Source of the DNA: Chitinophaga pinensis
Lineage (GTDB): Bacteria > Bacteroidota > Bacteroidia > SXHM01
Length of the DNA stretch: 13,076 nt
NCBI GenBank assembly: GCA_945889235.1
Contig: CAMDBK010000053.1
Location: 1 to 13,076 of the forward strand
Direction of reading: 5' to 3'
Shown: positions 8,636 through 13,076 of the stretch, in pieces
How the letters are laid out: every line of letters starts with the position of its first letter
Numbering within the stretch: the first letter of the stretch is position 1
Notes under the pieces: model-generated
What the model was told of the DNA's origin: nothing
Database searches by the model: none
What the model saw: only the letters and a program-made list of their open reading frames with translations
Program-made: the position numbers and the translations under genes

Positions 8636-9580
8636 TTCAGTTTTCTTGTCATACGCCTTTACAATTTTCTGCACAAGGTTATGCCGCACAATATCACGTT
8701 CGTCAAGCATTACGAAATCAATTCCTTTTATTTTCTTCAAGAGTTTTACAGCCTGTATAAGGCCTGATGGCTGGTGTTTCGGTAAATCAACCTGCGTTAC
8801 ATCACCTGTGATAACAAACTTTGCTGACTTGCCCATTCGCGTTAAAAACATTTTCAACTGGCTTTGGGTGCTGTTCTGCGCTTCATCAAGAATTACGAAG
8901 GCATTGTCTAACGTTCTTCCGCGCATAAAAGCTAAGGGCGCAATTTGTATAACGCCTGTTTCCATGTAGGTTTTCAGCTTTTCGGGAGGCAGCATATCAC
9001 GCAGCGCATCATACAAGGGTTGCAGATACGGGTCTAATTTTTCTTTTAAATCACCGGGAAGAAATCCAAGGTTTTCACCGGCTTCAACTGCAGGACGGGT
9101 GAGAATAATTTTGCGTACGTTTTTATTCTTCAACGCATTGACGGCAAGTGCCACAGCGGTATACGTCTTTCCGCTTCCGGCAGGACCGATTGCAAAAACC
9201 ATATCATTCTTCTCTACACTCTCTACCATCTTGCGCTGATTGATGGTGCGGGCTTTTACATTATGTCCGTTAGGACCGTAAACAATTATTTCACCGCTTT
9301 TGTCTTTAGGGTTTTCACTTAGTTCTTCTTTTCCTGAGAAGATAACTTCCACTTCTTTCAATGACGGACTTCCGTATTTATCGTAGTGCGCCAGCAGTTT
9401 GTTAAACTTCTGAATAAAGTCATCAATGGCTGCATCTTCACCAATCAACTTGATGGTATCGCCACGGGCAACTATTTTAAGTTTAGGAAAAAGTGAGGTG
9501 ATTAAAACAAGGTTCTGGTCGTTAACACCAAAGAGTTCGAGCGGACTTTGTTCGTCTATGACAATTATTTTTTCGGTCAA
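8633..9580 (-). CDS. phoH: PhoH family P-loop ATPase
   Basis: 315 residues. A PhoH-type ATPase domain follows an N-terminal region of about 100 residues resembling the RNA-binding (KH-like) part of PhoH-like proteins (FPKLKIVARGDTIKLIG, residues 31-47). Walker A is GPAGSGKT (132-139) and Walker B is FVILDE (228-233) with AQN behind it. TRPAVEAGENLGFLPGDL and ITGDVTQVDLP are also typical. Members are cytoplasmic ATPases tied to RNA metabolism and stress; the exact substrate here is unknown. The start is a rare TTG (9578-9580): the codon before it is ATT, then a TGA stop, and no ATG is available. The N-terminus TEKIIV fits the family. It reads away from the gene at 9813 and towards purC. Confidence 0.93.
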   Translation of the reverse strand: MTEKIIVIDEQSPLELFGVNDQNLVLITSLFPKLKIVARGDTIKLIGEDAAIDDFIQKFNKLLAHYDKYGSPSLKEVEVIFSGKEELSENPKDKSGEIIVYGPNGHNVKARTINQRKMVESVEKNDMVFAIGPAGSGKTYTAVALAVNALKNKNVRKIILTRPAVEAGENLGFLPGDLKEKLDPYLQPLYDALRDMLPPEKLKTYMETGVIQIAPLAFMRGRTLDNAFVILDEAQNSTQSQLKMFLTRMGKSAKFVITGDVTQVDLPKHQPSGLIQAVKLLKKIKGIDFVMLDERDIVRHNLVQKIVKAYDKKTE

Positions 9581-9586
9581 AATTCA

Positions 9587-9715
9587 GAGGTTAGATGCTG
9601 GAAGTTAGAAGTTGGAGGTTGGATGCCGGAAGTCAGATATTAGAAGTTGGATGTTGGAGAAGTTGGAAGTTAGAGGTTGGAAGTTGGTGAATAGAAATTG
9701 GTGATTGGAAGCTAG
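9587..9715. repeat. Degenerate GAAGTTGGA/GGTTAGA repeat tract
   Basis: About 130 bp are built almost wholly from 7-9-bp words such as GAAGTTGG, GAGGTTAG, GAAGTTAG and GATGCTGG. Read in the phoH direction it is a C/T/A-rich, G-poor leader running up to the TTG start. It does not keep an exact period and encodes nothing recognisable. Confidence 0.65.
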
Positions 9716-9724
9716 AGTGTGAAG

Positions 9725-9760
9725 AATGTTTAATAATTTCGCTCGCAATATTAGAGAATT
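9725..9760. promoter_or_regulatory. Divergent promoter region between phoH and the 9813 gene
   Basis: This AT-rich, non-repetitive island is the only place between the two divergent genes free of the word repeats. On the + strand TAATTTCG (near 9733-9740) matches TAnnTTTG at seven of eight positions. On the minus strand TAATATTG (9746-9753) also matches seven of eight. Clear -33 elements are not evident, so exact start sites are uncertain. Confidence 0.35.
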
Positions 9761-9773
9761 AATATCACTAAAT

Positions 9774-9804
9774 CTAACCTCTAACTTCCAACTTCCAGCT
9801 TCCA
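9774..9804. repeat. Inverted copy of the GTTGGAAGTTAG word tract
   Basis: CTAACCTCTAACTTCCAAC with following TTCCAGCTTCC lies directly before the ATG at 9813. Positions 9776-9792 are the exact reverse complement of 9662-9678 (17 bp), so the divergent promoter island is enclosed by a perfect inverted pair. Confidence 0.65.
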
Positions 9805-9812
9805 AAAAAAAC

Positions 9813-10598
9813 ATGCCAATCATTACCCTCACCACCGATATGGGCCTTAAAGATTTCTACGTGGCAGCAGTGAAGGGCGCGATTATGAGACATATTCCTG
9901 ATGCGATTATCGTTGACATTTCGCATGAAATTACTCCGTTTAATATACTTGAAGCTGCTTTTATAATTAAAAATTCGTACCCCGAGTTTCCCGATGGTAC
10001 TATTCACATTGTTGGTGTTAATTACGAAAGCAAAATTGATAAAGCCATTAATGTAATTGTGGAACATAAAAAACAATTTTTCATTGGTCCCGACAGCGGA
10101 ATATTTTCCATGATATTTGATACCCCACCCGAAAAGATGGTGGAGCTGAACTCAAATGGCATCAACGGCTTCCACACCTTTGCGGTAAAAAATGCGTATG
10201 TAGATGCTGCTGCAAAGCTTGCCCAAGGCGTCAAGATTGAAACACTGGGCAACCCGGTGGCAAACCCTGAACAAAAGCTGATGTTTAAACCTACGTTTGA
10301 AGCAGGACGGATTATAAAAGGCGTTATCAGTTATATTGATTCGTATCAGAATATTTTTACCAACATCAACGAAAAAGAATTTACTGATTTTGGTAAAGGC
10401 CGCCCGTTCGAGATTTTTTTCAGTAACAAAGGCTATAACATTACTACCATCCACAAAAGTTATGGCGATGTGCCTGCCGGTGAACGCCTTGCTTTGTTCG
10501 GAGCATCGGGCTACCTTGAAATTGCCGTGAACCAGGGCGCTGCCGCCAAGCTGCTGGGCATGAAGGTGAGCGAGACGGTGAGGATTGAGTTTGGGTGA
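9813..10598 (+). CDS. SAM hydroxide adenosyltransferase family protein (DUF62), divergent
   Basis: 261 residues from ATG 9813. The fold family cleaves S-adenosylmethionine to adenosine and methionine using water; fluorinase and chlorinase are relatives. Family marks are TLTTDMGLKDFYVAAVKGAI (residues 5-24), IVDISHEITPFN (33-44), FFIGPDSGIFSMI (89-101), a C-terminal barrel-like part with YIDSYQNIFTNI, and the late NQGAAAKLLG. The usual DPGVG...R segment is replaced by VNYESKIDK (69-77), and the usual FHGRD by FAVKN, so the known Asp-Arg-His set appears altered. Activity is therefore uncertain. An in-frame ATG at 9726 would only add residues encoded by the AT-rich promoter island and the word repeat, so 9813 is chosen; an A-run precedes it. 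Divergent from phoH. Confidence 0.88.
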   Translation: MPIITLTTDMGLKDFYVAAVKGAIMRHIPDAIIVDISHEITPFNILEAAFIIKNSYPEFPDGTIHIVGVNYESKIDKAINVIVEHKKQFFIGPDSGIFSMIFDTPPEKMVELNSNGINGFHTFAVKNAYVDAAAKLAQGVKIETLGNPVANPEQKLMFKPTFEAGRIIKGVISYIDSYQNIFTNINEKEFTDFGKGRPFEIFFSNKGYNITTIHKSYGDVPAGERLALFGASGYLEIAVNQGAAAKLLGMKVSETVRIEFG

Positions 10599-10600
10599 TT

Positions 10601-10659
10601 AATTTGGCAATGAGTCAATTTGGCAATGAGTCAATTTGAAAATGCATTGACAAATTGAC
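10601..10659. repeat. 16-bp tandem repeat and small hairpin
   Basis: AATTTGGCAATGAGTC occurs twice exactly (10601-10616, 10617-10632) plus a partial third copy. GTCAATTTG (10630-10638) and CAAATTGAC (10651-10659) form a 9-bp stem with a 12-nt loop. It lies just past the stop of the SAM-family gene and might serve as its transcript end, but no T-run follows. Confidence 0.6.
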
Positions 10660-10675
10660 AAATTATTTTGCTCAC

Positions 10676-10707
10676 TTGCATTTTATATCGGTAATTTACT
10701 AAGTTTG
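10676..10707 (+). promoter_or_regulatory. Bacteroidota-type promoter (TTG-N21-TAAGTTTG)
   Basis: TTG at 10676-10678 and TAAGTTTG at 10700-10707 are separated by 21 bp. This is a full match to the Bacteroidota -33/-7 pattern TTG and TAnnTTTG. Transcription would begin near 10713 and run through the AG tract and the 21-bp array towards the gene at 11247, giving a leader of more than 500 nt. It is the best promoter in the window. Confidence 0.6.
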
Positions 10708-10727
10708 CCTTACCAAAACACAGGTCA

Positions 10728-10871
<144 letters not shown>

Positions 10872-10913
10872 AGAAATTTCTGTTTTCAGGCTTGCTGCTG
10901 TAAGGATTACCCT

Positions 10914-11123
10914 TTCCGCTATAGCCTTTGACCTTTCCGCTACAAAGGTATCGTCTTCCGCTATAAGGGTAATATGTTCCGTTACAAAGGGAACGCCTTC
11001 CGCTATAAAGGTATTGTCTTCCGCTACAAAGGTTGCCCTTTCCGCTATAAGGTTAACATGTTCCGCTATAGCAGTTGACCTTTCTGCTACAAGGGTATCG
11101 TGTTCCGCTATAGCGGATTTAAA
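10914..11123. repeat. Ten-unit 21-bp tandem array, consensus TTCCGCTAYAARGGTA
   Basis: Ten units start at 10914, 10935, 10956, 10977, 10998, 11019, 11040, 11061, 11082 and 11103, each exactly 21 bp. The first 8 bases (TTCCGCTA) are nearly fixed, the next alternate TATA/TACA types, and the last 6-8 vary. Units 1 and 2 resemble units 8 and 9, which hints at older block duplication. The last unit contains the perfect palindrome CCGCTATAGCGG. Because 21 is a multiple of three, two frames stay open through it; the + frame reads heptads such as SATKVAL and SAIAVDL, while the facing minus frame lacks a start codon. Function unknown. Confidence 0.95.
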
Positions 11124-11158
11124 ATTTTCAACAGCTTTTCAATTCAATTATAAACCTC

Positions 11159-11210
11159 AACTAAGCAAAGCCTGCCCGAATATGTTCAGGCGGGCGTTCT
11201 CTTTAATACC
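11159..11210 (+). repeat. 52-bp hairpin repeat, copy A
   Basis: It contains GCCTGCCCGAA, a TATG loop and TTCAGGCGGGC, which fold as an 11-bp stem with one G-T pair and one mismatch. The copy at 11974-12025 is identical at 49 of 52 positions, in the same orientation. This copy lies 36 bp before the ATG at 11247. No T-run follows, so it is not a classic terminator. Confidence 0.8.
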
Positions 11211-11246
11211 TATAAAAACAATTATTAACCCAAAAACTAAAAAACC

Positions 11247-11921
11247 ATGGAAAGACCAGCAAAGGTGAGTTTTGATTTTATTGAACTCACACCAACAGAC
11301 AAAGGCGTATTTGGCGATAACGTTATTGCCGAAATGACCGACCACAGCGGAGTATTTGTTACTCCCGACATCTCCATTGCCACCCTTACAACGTTAAACG
11401 ATGACCTGAAACTGAAAACCCAGCAGGCGCTTAGTGGCGACAGTGAAAAAATACTGGAGCGCGATGCGGCTGAGGTGGTATGGGAAACTAATTTCCGTAA
11501 AGAGGCGCAATATGTACAACGCATAGCTTCGGGCGATAAGCTGATTATTGCCCAAAGCGGGTATCACAGTACGCAAACAGAGGTACACCCGGCAGATAAA
11601 CCCGGGCAGGCCGACCTTTCAGCATGGGGCAACAAGGTAAAGGGAAGCATACATGCCGAAATAAAAGCAATGGATAAAATAAGAGGCATTGTGTTTTTAG
11701 CTACTACCCAGCCAATAAACAACACTAACCTGAGCATTAAAAATAATCAGCTAAAAATGGCAGGTAATAACACAGTAGAAATGGAAGCTATTTTAGGTAC
11801 CAAACGCAAGGTTGATTTCCAAGGCTTGGTATCGGGTACTACCTATTACATAGCAGCAATAGCTTTTAATGCAGCCGGACCGGGTGATATTTCTAATGTG
11901 ATTGATGTGATTGCGCCTTAG
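11247..11921 (+). CDS. Hypothetical protein with FN3-like C-terminus
   Basis: 224 residues. I do not recognise a named family for the N-terminal 120 residues (MERPAKVSFDFIEL to about residue 125), which look soluble and mixed alpha/beta. The C-terminal part (about 130-224) resembles a fibronectin type III domain, with GLVSGTTYYIAAIAFNAAGP near residues 191-210 as the typical last strands. There is no signal peptide, membrane segment or T9SS sorting domain, so it probably stays in the cytoplasm. The ATG at 11247 is clear and preceded by an A-rich stretch. It is enclosed by two direct 52-bp hairpin repeats, and the 21-bp array lies directly upstream, so the whole may be a repeat-bounded cassette. 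Expression would depend on the promoter at 10676-10707 or one not seen. Confidence 0.8.
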   Translation: MERPAKVSFDFIELTPTDKGVFGDNVIAEMTDHSGVFVTPDISIATLTTLNDDLKLKTQQALSGDSEKILERDAAEVVWETNFRKEAQYVQRIASGDKLIIAQSGYHSTQTEVHPADKPGQADLSAWGNKVKGSIHAEIKAMDKIRGIVFLATTQPINNTNLSIKNNQLKMAGNNTVEMEAILGTKRKVDFQGLVSGTTYYIAAIAFNAAGPGDISNVIDVIAP

Positions 11922-11934
11922 TATTTGTGATTTG

Positions 11935-11972
11935 GTGAATTAGTGATTGGGCGATTTCAATCACTAATTCAC
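11935..11972 (+). terminator. Perfect 15-bp stem-loop after the FN3-like gene
   Basis: GTGAATTAGTGATTG (11935-11949) and CAATCACTAATTCAC (11958-11972) are exact reverse complements with an 8-nt loop. It lies 13 bp past the stop codon at 11921. There is no following T-run, so it may act as a transcript end or RNA-stabilising structure rather than a classic intrinsic terminator. Confidence 0.55.
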
Positions 11973-11973
11973 T

Positions 11974-12025
11974 AACTAAGCGAAGCCTGCCCGAATACGT
12001 TCAGGCGGGCGTTCTCTTTGATACC
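11974..12025 (+). repeat. 52-bp hairpin repeat, copy B
   Basis: Direct copy of 11159-11210; the three differences are all transitions (A/G, T/C, A/G), one of them in the loop. It directly follows the 15-bp stem-loop, giving two hairpins in a row before the next genes. Confidence 0.8.
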
Positions 12026-12132
12026 ACTAAAAAACAAAACACAAATCAAAAAATAACCCAATCACAAATAATAAGGAGAGGGGATTTTTTTTATTATTGC
12101 TAACCTTTAAAACCAAAACCACCCTGAACCTG

Positions 12133-12258
12133 ATGAATGAAGACCACTGGCAAAAACACGAAAAAAAAGAAAAACAAGTTGACCGCTTTGGAATTATTCT
12201 TCTGGTAATGGTACTAGTTCTTTTTTCTACCTTATATTTATACATACAATGGAAGTAG
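12133..12258 (+). CDS. 41-residue single-pass membrane peptide
   Basis: ATG at 12133 to TAG at 12256-12258. The N-terminal half is hydrophilic and Lys/Glu-rich (residues 1-18, MNEDHWQKHEKKEKQVDR), followed by one strong membrane segment (about residues 19-38, FGIILLVMVLVLFSTLYLYI) and the tail QWK. Such a clean charged-then-hydrophobic layout in a short frame, ending in an overlap of 10 bp with the next gene's ATG (12249), supports a real gene. I do not recognise the family. Given its coupling to a SiaB-like kinase, it could be a membrane partner of it, but that is inference. A promoter upstream is not clear; the region 12040-12130 is A/T-rich with a run of eight T. Confidence 0.65.
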   Translation: MNEDHWQKHEKKEKQVDRFGIILLVMVLVLFSTLYLYIQWK

Positions 12259-12821
12259 CAAAACATCCTTTCAACTTAGTTGAAAATGCATGGAGTTTGA
12301 AAAGCATGATGATACAAAACCAACTCATCATGGTCTACTCAGACCACATTACTGCCAAAACGTATGAGTTTCTTATGCACCTTGCCGAAGATAAACTGGA
12401 ACATTATAACGCCAGTTATAAAAACAAGAAAAGAATACTTAACGTATTAGTAGAAACCATACAAAACATAGCCAAACATGGCTATAAAGACAGCAACAAT
12501 ACCGTAGCATCACTCTTTGTAATAGGCATAAATGAAGAAAATAATTTCTTTGTATTAAGCGGCAACACCGTTACCCATGAAAGCGAAGCCAATTTGCGCG
12601 ATAAGTTAGACCACCTCAACAGCCTTGAAACAACTGAACTGCGCGAACTTTACAGATACAGCATAGAAAACGCTGGATTTACCGATAAAGGCGGTGCCGG
12701 ACTTGGCTTTATAGATATTATGCGCAAGGCAAAGAGCAAACTGAATTACCATTTTACACCTATTAATGAAGAACACTCATTCTTTACCTTTAAAGTAAAC
12801 ATTGCACAAAGTGAAAGTTGA
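12249..12821 (+). CDS. SiaB-family protein kinase (DUF6272), GHKL ATPase fold
   Basis: 190 residues, soluble. It resembles SiaB-family proteins, which in Pseudomonas phosphorylate the partner SiaC and, with the phosphatase SiaA, control a diguanylate cyclase. Here the Bergerat-fold marks are an N-box at residues 69-78 (ETIQNIAKHG, with Asn73) and a glycine-rich G-box at 148-153 (GGAGLG) followed by FIDIMRKAKSKLNYHF. The N-terminal 60 residues fit the family's leading region. Length is normal. The ATG at 12249 overlaps the end of the membrane peptide by 10 bp, and its own end overlaps the next gene by 11 bp, so the three are likely translated from one message. A SiaC-like (DUF1987) gene is not seen in the window but may lie beyond the edge. 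What it phosphorylates here is unknown. Confidence 0.8.
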   Translation: MEVAKHPFNLVENAWSLKSMMIQNQLIMVYSDHITAKTYEFLMHLAEDKLEHYNASYKNKKRILNVLVETIQNIAKHGYKDSNNTVASLFVIGINEENNFFVLSGNTVTHESEANLRDKLDHLNSLETTELRELYRYSIENAGFTDKGGAGLGFIDIMRKAKSKLNYHFTPINEEHSFFTFKVNIAQSES

Positions 12822-13076
12822 TAAAACAAATGTTACTGCAAAAAAACTCTTTAGCTTACTTAGAAAGAATATTAAGAGTGGCGGGTTTGTAAATGTCAAT
12901 CACATTTTTACAGAATACGGACTTGACACATTTGAAATACGTGAAACCATAAGGCAATATATCAATGGTGGACTTATTGAGTTTACAGACGACTACATAC
13001 TGCTTGGTCAAGCAGGACAGCGCAAAGTTTATACTATTGATGACATTATAATTAAAGCGCGACTGACAGCAAAAGG
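12811..13076 (+). CDS. Unrecognised gene, 5' part only
   Basis: The frame is open from GTG 12811 to the window end, 88 codons. A TTG at 12802 is the only alternative start, since TAA lies at 12796-12798. The start overlaps the end of the SiaB-like gene by 11 bp. The visible part is hydrophilic with alternating helices and a short strand pair (FTEYGLDTFEIRETIRQYI, then LIEFTDDYILLG and KVYTIDDIIIKARL), which could be a winged-helix-like or other small alpha/beta domain. It is not recognisable as SiaC (DUF1987) from this part. The amino-acid make-up and the tight overlap make it a convincing gene, truncated by the window edge. Confidence 0.65.
   Translation, partial: MKVDKTNVTAKKLFSLLRKNIKSGGFVNVNHIFTEYGLDTFEIRETIRQYINGGLIEFTDDYILLGQAGQRKVYTIDDIIIKARLTAK

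Noticed and set aside
9726..9812. N-terminal extension of the SAM-family gene from an ATG at 9726
   Set aside because: The extra residues are encoded by the promoter island and the word repeat; the family begins at about MPIITLTTD.
10914..11123. CRISPR array
   Set aside because: Units are 21 bp with a gradual fixed-to-variable change, no repeat/spacer division of normal size and no cas genes.
11159..12025. Integron attC sites bounding a gene cassette
   Set aside because: The repeats fold, but lack the GTTRRRY/RYYYAAC core sites and no integrase gene is visible.

Overview
This window looks like chromosomal DNA of a Bacteroidota member (Flavobacteriia/Chitinophagia-like, moderately AT-rich). 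The reasons are a giant PKD-repeat protein ending in a T9SS type B (gliding motility-associated) sorting domain, the gene neighbourhoods ybbR-coaE and SAM-hydroxide-adenosyltransferase/phoH/purC, the scarcity of Shine-Dalgarno motifs, and one good TTG-N21-TAnnTTTG promoter. Gaps between genes are filled with short degenerate repeat families and hairpins typical of genomes in this phylum.

Layout. Positions 1-574 hold no convincing gene, only an open frame of doubtful meaning and a palindromic intergenic repeat. On the + strand follow a YbbR-domain membrane protein (575-1570), a cloverleaf-like dispersed repeat (1572-1634), dephospho-CoA kinase coaE (1647-2234), and a 1773-aa secreted protein of about 19 PKD domains (2285-7606). 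Its end overlaps by 17 bp the end of purC, which runs on the minus strand (7590-8540) behind phoH (8633-9580), probably as one transcript. A divergent control region (about 9581-9812) separates phoH from a SAM hydroxide adenosyltransferase-like gene (9813-10598).

The 10599-11246 gap is the most unusual part. It holds a tandem repeat, a near-consensus Bacteroidota promoter, a small ORF, a 38-bp AG dinucleotide tract, an array of ten exact-length 21-bp units and a hairpin repeat. Then comes a 224-aa protein with an FN3-like C-terminus (11247-11921), flanked by two 52-bp direct copies of the hairpin repeat. The right end carries overlapping genes: a 41-aa single-pass membrane peptide (12133-12258), a SiaB-family (DUF6272) kinase-like protein (12249-12821) and an unrecognised gene cut by the window edge (12811 onward).

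Functionally, most genes are household (CoA and purine synthesis, RNA-linked ATPase, c-di-AMP-linked membrane protein). The PKD protein is a surface adhesin candidate. The last three genes look like a small translationally coupled signalling operon. The best candidates for something undescribed are the AG tract/21-bp array locus and the membrane peptide coupled to the SiaB-like kinase.
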